This document shows, in pieces, positions 1 to 5,973 of a stretch of 8,315 bases of DNA. Under the pieces are notes generated by a model, which did not search any database, was not told where the DNA came from, and saw only the letters and a program-made list of their open reading frames with translations. The stretch's first letter is position 1, and each line of letters starts with the position of its first letter. The stretch covers positions 1-8,315 of the forward strand of contig JAURHZ010000094.1 of the NCBI GenBank assembly GCA_030833025.1. Reading direction: 5' to 3'. This DNA is from Armatimonadota bacterium (GTDB lineage: Bacteria; Armatimonadota; Armatimonadia; Armatimonadales; Armatimonadaceae). Both the position numbers and the translations under genes were made by a program.

Positions 1-17
1 ACGGGAAGTTCTTTGTT

Positions 18-1223
18 TCATTTCCTGTCGCTTTGCTTGTTAAGGATAACCAACTGCTTTGGGAGCATCCCACCTTGTTCGATGAGCTGCACATTGAGCT
101 GATCCCGTTGATCCCGAAGAGTCATTAATTTATGAATTGACTCGTGGAGTGAACGCTGGGCATCTAAATAAGCCGTCACGGTAACCGTACCAGCGGTATA
201 AGCACGTTGCATCTTGGCAACGTAATCTGTCATCGGGGTGATGACTGATTGCTGTGTGTTAGCGATAGCCGTCTCGATGCTGGCTATCGTTGCTTCTATT
301 GACTTGCGTCGCGCGTTTTGTTTTGATCGGTCATCTTTCGTCCGCATCTCGATGCTCGAAATCTGACTTTCAATTGTCGCCACATTTGACCTAATCGATC
401 CATGGTCGATAGGGATCGACAGCTGTACTGCAAATCCCCGGTCGTTTGGTGTGAAGTTCCGCGTAAAGTTCTGTGAGCGAAGAACCATCGAAACATCGGC
501 TTGACTAGAAGCCGATGCCATCCGTCGCTCCGCTGAGAGTTTTGTAATTGTGGCGGCTGCTCGTTGTTCTAGGAGATCGGTTTCTACAAGATTCAATGTG
601 CTTGGGATGGCACTGGCAATGCTGGTCGTATCAAGGTTACTAGTGTCGAGTCCGAAGGATCTCAAATGTAAATTGATAGTGGCAACGCTTTCTGATGCCA
701 TTTGCGATGCTATTCGCGCTTCATTCCAGTTAGCCCGAGCCAATTCAAGATCACTACCTGGTTTTGTACCAGCGGAGACTTGAGACTCGATAAGCTTAAG
801 AGACATGGCCAGATTTTGCTCAACTTGGAGGGAGTACACATATACTCTGTTTGCTGCTGCGAGTTTTGCTATCTGCGACAGTACTTGGACATAAACGGTC
901 ACTAGCGTTTCCGAATACGTGACTCTTGCATCAAACAAGGTTGCATCCAGAGAAGCGATACGTGCGTTCCGTCTTCCCCCGGCATCGAGCGATTGGATAA
1001 AGAGAAACTCCTCGGTAGTACCATTGGGGGAGCCTAGCCAGGGGGCGATGCTCAGCTGTCCAGGCGATGTCGCCCGACCTGTTTTTGCTAACGCAATTGC
1101 ATCCTTTACAGCTGCCGCGGCGGTAACCACTTTAGGGGACTTGGTTGCCGCATGAATTGCGGATAATGTCGGATCTGATGCAGTTGAAGATTGCTGCATC
1201 ACAATTGGCGCTGGAATGTTCAC
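18..1223 (-). CDS. TolC/OEP-family outer membrane efflux protein, start uncertain
   Basis: Outer-membrane channel subunit of a tripartite efflux or type I export system; the substrate cannot be told. The protein shows the two-fold OEP repeat. In the first half, LDAGGRRNAR (79-88) begins a long helix and AGTKPGSDLELARANWNEA (151-169) is the typical turn and helix. In the second half, FAVQLSIPIDHG (264-275) and AGTVTVTAYLDAQRSL (344-359) repeat the pattern. At 401 residues it is slightly short for the family and lacks a visible signal peptide. The annotated start is a GTG at 1223 with no Shine-Dalgarno sequence. A much better initiation site, GAGG plus ATG at 1262, lies in the same frame but is cut off by a TGA at 1236-1238. 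The gene may be 5'-damaged or use an internal start. The inner-membrane partners would lie beyond the left edge, if present. Confidence 0.8.
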   Translation of the reverse strand: MNIPAPIVMQQSSTASDPTLSAIHAATKSPKVVTAAAAVKDAIALAKTGRATSPGQLSIAPWLGSPNGTTEEFLFIQSLDAGGRRNARIASLDATLFDARVTYSETLVTVYVQVLSQIAKLAAANRVYVYSLQVEQNLAMSLKLIESQVSAGTKPGSDLELARANWNEARIASQMASESVATINLHLRSFGLDTSNLDTTSIASAIPSTLNLVETDLLEQRAAATITKLSAERRMASASSQADVSMVLRSQNFTRNFTPNDRGFAVQLSIPIDHGSIRSNVATIESQISSIEMRTKDDRSKQNARRKSIEATIASIETAIANTQQSVITPMTDYVAKMQRAYTAGTVTVTAYLDAQRSLHESIHKLMTLRDQRDQLNVQLIEQGGMLPKQLVILNKQSDRK

Positions 1224-1235
1224 GTGATCAATAAC

Positions 1236-1273
1236 TCAACATATTAGTCTGAACAAAGTCATATGAAAACCTC
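1236..1273 (-). other. ATG with good RBS, in frame with the OEP gene, stopped by TGA after 8 codons
   Basis: Read on the minus strand, CTGAGGTTTTCATATG gives a GAGG ribosome binding site 7 bases before an ATG at 1262-1260. The frame runs MTLFRLIC and then TGA (1238-1236). It continues open as VIDHV into the OEP protein. It is either a remnant of the original start inactivated by a nonsense change, a short upstream peptide, or a sequence error. No evidence for a selenocysteine element was examined beyond the lack of an obvious hairpin right after the TGA. Confidence 0.5.
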
Positions 1274-1312
1274 AGAGAGCAGATCAATCACAATGAATGT
1301 TAACTGAACCAA

Positions 1313-1318
1313 ATAATA
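1313..1318 (-). promoter_or_regulatory. Candidate -10 box for the OEP gene
   Basis: TATTAT on the minus strand matches TATAAT at five of six positions. It would start transcription about 44 bases before the ATG at 1262. I see no convincing -35 element 16-18 bases upstream, so the call is weak. Confidence 0.25.
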
Positions 1319-1396
1319 CACGATTTGTGCTTTGGCTTATCCGAAAAATGTCGTTCCTCGGTCTGTTTTCTGCAGTGTAAATCCTACAAATCAATG

Positions 1397-1425
1397 AAAA
1401 AAGGCCGGTCTTTTGACCAGCCTTT
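1397..1425 (-). terminator. Rho-independent terminator after tRNA-Pro
   Basis: On the minus strand AAAGGCTGGTC, loop AAAA, GACCGGCCTTT forms an 11-bp stem (one G-T pair). It is followed directly by more T residues (a run of six in all, overlapping the stem end). It lies just past the tRNA 3' end and insulates the OEP gene from the tRNA transcript. Confidence 0.9.
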
Positions 1426-1433
1426 GGTTGATA

Positions 1434-1507
1434 TCGGGGCGACAGGATTCGAACCTGCGACCTTCTGAACCCCATTCAGACACGCTACCAAGCTGCGCTA
1501 CGCCCCG
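1434..1507 (-). tRNA. tRNA-Pro(GGG)
   Basis: A complete cloverleaf reads on the minus strand. The acceptor CGGGGCG pairs perfectly with CGCCCCG, followed by discriminator A. The D-arm holds AGCTTGGTA. The anticodon stem TCTGA/TCAGA closes a seven-base loop ATGGGGT with anticodon GGG, which decodes the proline codons CCC and CCU. The T-arm contains GGTTCGAATCC. The sequence strongly resembles bacterial tRNA-Pro. The 3' CCA is not encoded (the bases after the discriminator are TAT), so it must be added by CCA-adding enzyme. The gene is flanked by terminators on both sides and is therefore a single-gene transcription unit. Confidence 0.96.
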
Positions 1508-1523
1508 AACTATCGTCCAAGAT

Positions 1524-1552
1524 GCTATCGCAGGTTGCGATGCCAACGCCAA
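1524..1552 (-). promoter_or_regulatory. Weak candidate promoter of tRNA-Pro, with a palindrome in the spacer
   Basis: On the minus strand TTGGCG (-35, 1552-1547) and GATAGC (-10, 1529-1524) are spaced by 17 bases and end 16 bases before the tRNA 5' end. The -10 match is poor (three of six). A perfect inverted repeat ATCGCAggtTGCGAT (1527-1541) occupies the spacer and overlaps the -10. Confidence 0.25.
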
Positions 1553-1601
1553 GAAAATGTTGAATGTCCACCATCGTTCCGGCACGACAGTGGACAGTTC
1601 A
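1551..1601 (-). terminator. Rho-independent terminator of the PEP-CTERM gene
   Basis: On the minus strand a 13-bp stem (TGTCCACTGTCGT with ACGATGGTGGACA, two wobble pairs) closes a six-base loop GCCGGA. Past a single bulged C it extends by TGAA/TTCA. A T-rich stretch ATTTTCTT follows three bases after the stem. It starts 20 bases past the stop codon of the PEP-CTERM gene. Confidence 0.75.
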
Positions 1602-1620
1602 ACGATGCCTGATTTAGGGG

Positions 1621-2289
1621 TCAGGCAAGACGACGGCGACGAACAGCGATGCCTGCAAGGCCGAGGCCGAGGACAGCCATTCCAGCCCATTCTGCTGGCT
1701 CTGGTACTGCCTGGGGATCTGGCTGTGGGTTGTAGACATTGTCATTAATCGTAAAGGACCAGTCACCGAGGTAACCCGTGTCCTCACCAACCTGATCATA
1801 GACATCGAGCTGCCAGTCGCCAGCTACAGACATGCCATGAAAAATATCAAAACTTGCGAGACCATCGAAGGTTTCGGCATGATAAGTGCCTGTAGGGATA
1901 ACTGATGAGCTTGGATAGTTGCCGATAAGCGAATTGACCGAGATATCGTCGATATTGTAGGAACCGCCGAAGTCACCAGCGCCCCCAAGATCGGACAAGA
2001 AAACAACAGACTTGCCGCTTTGAATATGCTTGAGTTCAAACTTAAGGTCAGCTGCCCATGTGTGGGACAGATTCTTGAGGCTGACAAAGTTGAAATTGGA
2101 AATCGTCGTCGTGTCGGTGACATTTATCGAAAAGGATGTCAGTCCTGGACCGGTCGTGAAGAAGTCGTTGTCCATGATTGCATCGTTAAGGTTCTTACCT
2201 GGACCCGAATAATCATATGTTGTGCCCTGTGCAAAGCCCGTTGTCGTCAGCGCTGCCGCAGCCATTACCGCCCAAATTAATTTTTTCAT
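1621..2289 (-). CDS. Secreted P-domain protein with PEP-CTERM sorting signal
   Basis: A 222-residue exported protein. The start chosen is the ATG at 2289, preceded by GGGAGA at good spacing; it gives a clean signal peptide (MKKLIWAVMAAAALTTTGFA, residues 1-20). Longer upstream readings lack this. Residues about 45-182 look like a proprotein-convertase P domain (P/homo B, a jelly-roll fold). The signs are the hallmark order SFSINV, LSHTWAADLKFEL, GGAGDFGG, YHAETFDGLASF, GDWQLDVYDQVGEDTGYLGDWSFTI. The tail is a textbook PEP-CTERM: VPEP (195-198), a hydrophobic segment (202-216), then RRRR. In known systems an exosortase cuts at this motif and the protein is moved to the surface or exopolysaccharide matrix. 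No exosortase and no protease domain are in this window. The P domain is free-standing, so binding or structure is more likely than proteolysis. Confidence 0.85.
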   Translation of the reverse strand: MKKLIWAVMAAAALTTTGFAQGTTYDYSGPGKNLNDAIMDNDFFTTGPGLTSFSINVTDTTTISNFNFVSLKNLSHTWAADLKFELKHIQSGKSVVFLSDLGGAGDFGGSYNIDDISVNSLIGNYPSSSVIPTGTYHAETFDGLASFDIFHGMSVAGDWQLDVYDQVGEDTGYLGDWSFTINDNVYNPQPDPQAVPEPAEWAGMAVLGLGLAGIAVRRRRLA

Positions 2290-2662
2290 CGAATTGTCTC
2301 CCAAAACTGTTGTGTTGGATGATTGCTCATCAGTAGCTTCCGGCTGGTACAAGTATGCGACAGTTGGGGTAGATCTCTAACGCTAAAATTACTTGGTCTT
2401 TATCCGTAGAATTACCGGTATTTGAACTTAATTGATAAAAGTTGATGACGTTATTTGCGCTTAGCAACTAAAACTGCTGAGATTGACCTAAACCAAGCGT
2501 ACTCACAGTTATAGATAGTTGATTTGCTAATGATTATTAGTGCGCAGTACATACAGGCCGATCCGGTGATTGATTAGACAAGTATGCCTATGCGGTTGCT
2601 CGTTGCAATTAGAGTGCTGGGTTTTGCGTAAAATGCGAGTCGTTCGCACTGCAATAACGCAG
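2290..2662. other. 373-bp AT-rich non-coding stretch with inverted repeats
   Basis: I see no gene I can support here. On the minus strand it carries the ribosome binding site of the PEP-CTERM gene and a short hairpin GATGAgcaaTCATC about 35 bases before its ATG. A weak promoter-like pair, TTCAAA and GATAAA spaced by 16 bases, lies near 2395-2425. Inverted repeats are CTTAGCA/TGCTGAG (2460-2481, one mismatch) and CTAATgattATTAG (2527-2540). A possible terminator for the gene to the right sits at 2630-2650. The length is unusual among the short intergenic gaps of this window and leaves room for a long regulated leader. Confidence 0.5.
2630..2650 (-). terminator. Possible short terminator after the 423-residue gene
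   Basis: On the minus strand AGTGCGA, loop ACGAC, TCGCATTT forms a 7-bp stem (one G-T pair) with TTTT at its foot, starting 13 bases after the TAA at 2663. The stem is short, so it may be a weak terminator. Confidence 0.45.
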
Positions 2663-3934
2663 TTACTCAGCAGATATAGCTTGTGGAAGAGAAATCACGG
2701 ACCTATCCAATATCAGGCGGGCCTGTTGCGCCGCCGGCATCTCCATCCAGCCATCCGGCTTGGTTAAGCGGACTCCCGGTAAAATGCCATCGCGGTTGAG
2801 ATCCTGCAATGCATCTTCGAGGCTGCTGACAAATGCGCCTGGACGGTGACCATGTTTATTCAAATGTGACAACATCAGCACCTCTCGCAATGGAACAACT
2901 ACGCCCGTATTGCCCTCATAGCGACACTTCCATGCAATGTGGGCGAGGCTCAAACCGATTAGAATGTGGTACTTCTGGCGCTGTGGGTGATACTGCAACA
3001 GCTTTCCCGCCACTTCCCAGGAACCCTGGTCCAACATGGACATCCAATACTGAAATGGTTCTCCAAGATGAAAGCGGAAGCGGATATAGCTCTCCGATGT
3101 TCCGGGGGAAACCTTAGTTTCAAGCTGTTCGACGCTTATAAAGCGCGCAAGCTTTGTTCCACCACCGGTTTCCGAACCATCCAAAGGTAGCAAGAGGCGG
3201 CTAAGAATAAATACATCACGGCCTTTAGAAAGCGTGTCAGCCTGATGATAACCACCCTTTGGGGTTTGTTGGCGCCCTTGATGTCGAAGTATGTCACTTG
3301 CAAACACTTCGACATAGGTGTCATAACGGGCATTTCCAGCCTGTTCCCGCCAGATACTTGCTAGTGTAAGGAACGTCTGGACAACGGATGCACCATGGCG
3401 CGTCAAGTGCTCTATCGCCGTCGTTGCATCAAAGCCAATCGAGCTGCTCAGATTTACACGCAAAGAGTCTTGTGGGCTCTTTGTAACTAGCTGTTCATCG
3501 GCTTCGTGCTCCGTCCAGAGCTTGGTATTGATGATGGCAATCATTGCCTTGGTAGCCGCCGCCGATGTGGGTACGCGAATCGTTGCGGCGGGGGATATCT
3601 GGCCCCGGGGGCCACTGCGTTTACTCGTCTGCTTTTGCCTGCTTGACAGTCCTGTTACCGCAAGCTCCCACGCTGACTGAGCATCCATCCAGAGTCGAAT
3701 CGTGTCTGCAAGCGACTCAGGCAGGTTTTCACTGACATCATCAGAGGGATTTACGGTCGTCAACTGACCAGCAGACACCGCCGCTCTTACATTCTGTTCA
3801 CATCGATCCAAGGATTCAAGGCTGTCGAGCAAGGCGATGTCATCCGGAGCAAGTAAATGTCCACCCTGTCGCAGGTACATCAGTTCCGCGATGATAGCAG
3901 CCACCCCCATTTCCTGGGAGACTGAATCAGTCAT
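2663..3934 (-). CDS. Unrecognised 423-residue protein, possible winged-helix DNA-binding C-terminus
   Basis: I do not recognise the family with confidence. The start chosen is the ATG at 3934, which overlaps the upstream stop (ATGACTGA) and implies translational coupling. Residues 1-110 are acidic and helical (LESLDRCEQ, LPESLADTIRLWMDAQSAWEL), followed by a basic linker (SRQKQTSKRSGPRGQ, 98-112). Residues about 170-250 (GASVVQTFLTLASIWRE, VFASDILRHQGR, RDVFILSRLLLPL) and 291-386 (PFQYWMSMLDQ, LSLAHIAWKCR, VPLREVLMLSHL, SLEDALQDLNRDGIL) are patterned like helix-turn-helix segments ending in a beta-wing. The pattern recalls plasmid or phage replication initiators and related winged-helix proteins. 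There is no signal peptide, membrane segment or obvious catalytic motif. DNA binding is therefore inference; a scaffold or regulator is equally open. Confidence 0.6.
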   Translation of the reverse strand: MTDSVSQEMGVAAIIAELMYLRQGGHLLAPDDIALLDSLESLDRCEQNVRAAVSAGQLTTVNPSDDVSENLPESLADTIRLWMDAQSAWELAVTGLSSRQKQTSKRSGPRGQISPAATIRVPTSAAATKAMIAIINTKLWTEHEADEQLVTKSPQDSLRVNLSSSIGFDATTAIEHLTRHGASVVQTFLTLASIWREQAGNARYDTYVEVFASDILRHQGRQQTPKGGYHQADTLSKGRDVFILSRLLLPLDGSETGGGTKLARFISVEQLETKVSPGTSESYIRFRFHLGEPFQYWMSMLDQGSWEVAGKLLQYHPQRQKYHILIGLSLAHIAWKCRYEGNTGVVVPLREVLMLSHLNKHGHRPGAFVSSLEDALQDLNRDGILPGVRLTKPDGWMEMPAAQQARLILDRSVISLPQAISAE

Positions 3935-4625
3935 CCGAGTCCGTTGCCAAAGACACATCGAGAGCCTTAAACAAAGCCGTTACTTCATCACCGACCTTGA
4001 GGCTAATCGCCTCCGCTGCGCTCGGGATGATAGCACTAACAATTGGACCCGCGGCTGTTTCCATATGGACGATGACCAATGTGGGGCCGGAAATGATTTG
4101 GGTGACTTTCCCGCGAATCTGGTTCGGAAAACTAAGCTTCATAGGTTTGTCTTTCTCTATCACTGCGAGCGAGATGTCGGACGCACGGAACATCACCCGA
4201 ACATCTGAACCTTCTGAGAGCGATAGTAATGCCGGTACGCCAGCATCTACAAGGGAAACAAGGACATTTGATTCTGCAATACGGATGTAAACGAGCGCAA
4301 TCGTTCCATCCTCCTGAATCCGCATCACTGTGCCGCGCAGCTGGTTAGGCAGTGTTACCGGAATGGCTCTAAGGACACCGCTTTGACCTTCCATCTCGAC
4401 AGCTGTGATTCCTGTGAGGGGGAGTCCAACTTCATCACACCAAGCCTGGACATCTACACGCGAATTCGCCTCAAGTAGCCAGACGATTCTTCCCTCTTGT
4501 AGCGAATGAAAACTTCGGTAGCCACGCACAAGCCGGGATGATTGCCCTGCACGCGCGATCTGTTTCACTCGTTCGGGTGTAATTTCATCGCTCGGGATGT
4601 CATGGATTGTCATGAAGATAGGCAT
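3927..4625 (-). CDS. DUF4242 domain fused to two molybdate-binding Mop/TOBE domains
   Basis: A 232-residue cytoplasmic protein. Residues 1-80 (MPIFMTIHDIP at the start, IVWLLEA, AWCDEVGL, ITAVEME) match DUF4242, a small ferredoxin-like domain that typically begins MP-hydrophobic-M-x-x-H. Two Mop-type TOBE domains follow. Domain 1 (93-154) runs from PNQLRGTVMRIQEDG to VRVMFRASDISLA. Domain 2 (167-227) runs from PNQIRGKVTQI to GDEVTALFKALDVSLA. Paired Mop domains bind molybdate or tungstate in molbindins and ModE. The fusion suggests an oxyanion-responsive or storage role, but no molybdenum genes are nearby. The ATG at 4625 is chosen because the domain begins there. It has no Shine-Dalgarno sequence and directly follows a run of seven C. 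A TTG start at 4661 would add 12 residues. The stop overlaps the next gene by 8 bp. Confidence 0.8.
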   Translation of the reverse strand: MPIFMTIHDIPSDEITPERVKQIARAGQSSRLVRGYRSFHSLQEGRIVWLLEANSRVDVQAWCDEVGLPLTGITAVEMEGQSGVLRAIPVTLPNQLRGTVMRIQEDGTIALVYIRIAESNVLVSLVDAGVPALLSLSEGSDVRVMFRASDISLAVIEKDKPMKLSFPNQIRGKVTQIISGPTLVIVHMETAAGPIVSAIIPSAAEAISLKVGDEVTALFKALDVSLATDSDD

Positions 4626-4732
4626 GGGGGGGTGTGACGTATCGTACCCGCATTGATGCAAACTCCGGATAGGTCAATTCCCTGCATTGAGGCATCCCTG
4701 ATGCCCGATGAGAATCATGAGAAGATGAACGC
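4626..4732. promoter_or_regulatory. Divergent intergenic region with a 6-3-6 palindrome and repeats
   Basis: The region separates the divergent DUF4242 and hydrolase genes. It holds a perfect palindrome GGCATCcctGATGCC (4691-4705), which could be an operator. Two near-identical copies of GCATTGATGC / GCATTGAGGC start 34 bases apart (4650 and 4684). A run of seven G (4626-4632) touches the DUF4242 start codon. No clear -35/-10 pair was found on either strand. Confidence 0.35.
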
Positions 4733-5476
4733 ATGGAAATCCATCATCCACTGAGCAATCTACGCATATCGTTTGAGACGTTGCCGCATATGCATTCGCG
4801 TGATCTGATTCTGCATTTTCATGGAGCCCATGACCTGGTTCAGAAGGCAGTCCATGGTCGCTTCCCTCGTGCGATTGCGGCATCTGTGAATCTCAATGGA
4901 CTGAGCGGTGCTTATGATGCCTATGTTGGACGGAACTCCCACATGATGTTTTCAACTCTGTTGGCTGAAATCCAGCAAGCAACGGATACGCATCGCTTCG
5001 ATTCCATCACCTTGTCATCCTTTTCCGCTGGTTACGGTGCAATCCGCGCGCTGTTACAAGAACCAACTAATGTAGAAATCATCGATCAGCTGGTTTTGGC
5101 GGACACTGTCTATTCCAGCTTCGGGGAACAAAGAAATGTGAAGGAGGCTCGACCGTATCCGCGGGTGGATCAGAACAAGCCGTTTATCGACTTTGCAAAG
5201 CTTGCTGTGCGCGGCAAAAAGGGGATGGTCTTAACGCACTGTGAGCTTGAGCCGGAGGGTTATTCGAGTACTGAAGAGGTCGGCGCGCTGGTTCGGGATG
5301 CTGTTGGTGTAGCGTTGGAGTTAGTTGATGAAAGTTGGACGAACGATGTCCGTATCAAGGGGCATGTCAGGAAGGGCCGGTTTGTGTCGGTTGCCACACG
5401 TGGAATGCAGGGAAGTGACCACTTGGCGCATTTGAGAGCGCTTGGCACTTGGTACCGAATGCTCCCGCGGCTCTAA
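4733..5476 (+). CDS. Alpha/beta-hydrolase-like protein
   Basis: A 247-residue protein without a signal peptide, probably a cytoplasmic serine hydrolase of unknown substrate. A strand ending in LILHFHGAHD (25-34) resembles the oxyanion-hole HG motif after the first core strand. SITLSSFSAGYGAI (91-104) fits a nucleophile elbow with Ser98 in S-F-S-A-G, serine replacing the usual first glycine. LVLADTVYSSF (120-130) offers Asp124 as a possible acid, and GSDHLAHL (227-234) offers His230 as the catalytic base near the C-terminus. This order (nucleophile, acid, His) fits the fold. The ATG at 4733 has a weak GAGA-type site about ten bases upstream. It is divergent from the DUF4242 operon and convergent with the Fur-family gene. 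It could also be a non-catalytic hydrolase-fold protein. Confidence 0.7.
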   Translation: MEIHHPLSNLRISFETLPHMHSRDLILHFHGAHDLVQKAVHGRFPRAIAASVNLNGLSGAYDAYVGRNSHMMFSTLLAEIQQATDTHRFDSITLSSFSAGYGAIRALLQEPTNVEIIDQLVLADTVYSSFGEQRNVKEARPYPRVDQNKPFIDFAKLAVRGKKGMVLTHCELEPEGYSSTEEVGALVRDAVGVALELVDESWTNDVRIKGHVRKGRFVSVATRGMQGSDHLAHLRALGTWYRMLPRL

Positions 5477-5480
5477 TTAT

Positions 5481-5499
5481 GTTGAAACCCATCTTCAAC
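5481..5499. terminator. Small hairpin between convergent genes
   Basis: GTTGAA, loop ACCCATC, TTCAAC forms a 6-bp stem 5 bases after the hydrolase stop. There is no T-run on the plus strand, and only a weak AT-rich tail (ATAATTA) on the minus strand. It may serve as a weak bidirectional terminator for the convergent pair; the rest of 5500-5547 shows nothing. Confidence 0.25.
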
Positions 5500-5547
5500 G
5501 AGAAGGTAACTGCAAAATAGTTGGTGGAATACTGGGGACTGACTTGA

Positions 5548-5973
5548 CTACCGGGTGGTTGTACAGTCTGCACAGATTCCATTGAGCTGGATGGTTGCAT
5601 CGGCAAGGTCAAAGCCGGTTTCGCCTTCGAAAAAGGTAAGCAGTTCGGAGGGAACCTCTGATGCATCGACATCGGTGACTTTGCCACAATTTTGACAAAC
5701 GATGTGGTGGTGGTGGTGGTGTGTCAGGTCGTAGCGAACAGCATTACCCGTTCTAACTGCTGCGACATCCCCACGCTCGACCATCGCATCCAATGTGCGA
5801 TAAACCGTTGCCAGTCCAATCTGATAGTTTCGTACCTTGATTGCACCGTATATTTCCGATGCTGTGGGGTGGGTGCCATGTAGATCTCCAAGGGCAAGCA
5901 GGACGGCTTTGCGCTGGCTAGTGTTACGCATGGCTTTTGGCCGAGTTACATTATTGTCTATCGATGTACTCAC
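5548..5973 (-). CDS. Fur-family metalloregulator with a PerR-like ligand set
   Basis: A 141-residue repressor with an N-terminal winged helix (TSQRKAVLLAL, recognition helix GLATVYRTLDAMVERG, 53-68) and a C-terminal dimerisation domain. Structural zinc ligands are present as C93-QN-C96 and C134-AD-C137. Aligned by hand to B. subtilis PerR (ligands H37, D85, H91, H93, D104), the matching residues are H35, D82, H88, H90 and D101: all five are kept. The histidine of the usual SHR/DHH segment before the last CxxC is missing (DLADATIQL). This suggests a PerR-type peroxide sensor, though iron or zinc sensing by a Fur or Zur relative cannot be excluded. Six consecutive histidines (85-90) are encoded by six CAC codons. 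The start taken is GTG at 5973. AAGGA lies too close to it, and an ATG at 5931 (residue 15) is the alternative. Confidence 0.88.
   Translation of the reverse strand: MSTSIDNNVTRPKAMRNTSQRKAVLLALGDLHGTHPTASEIYGAIKVRNYQIGLATVYRTLDAMVERGDVAAVRTGNAVRYDLTHHHHHHIVCQNCGKVTDVDASEVPSELLTFFEGETGFDLADATIQLNGICADCTTTR

Noticed and set aside
1236..1238. UGA as a sense codon (recoded genetic code) or selenocysteine
   Set aside because: UGA ends several clear genes here (for example pyrR) and tryptophan uses UGG. No obvious selenocysteine hairpin follows, so a mutated or unused start is simpler.
1434..1507. tRNA-Pro as an integration site of a mobile element
   Set aside because: No integrase, no repeated tRNA 3' end and no element-like genes are in the window.
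1413..1748. 111-residue open frame on the plus strand across the tRNA
   Set aside because: It runs through the tRNA antisense, the terminator and the end of the PEP-CTERM gene, and has no recognisable domain.
2570..2767. 65-residue plus-strand open frame
   Set aside because: No ribosome binding site, Cys/Arg/Leu-rich random composition, and it overlaps the 3' end of the 423-residue gene.
4691..4705. Palindrome as a transcription terminator
   Set aside because: The stem is only six base pairs with a three-base loop and no T-run follows on either strand; an operator fits better.
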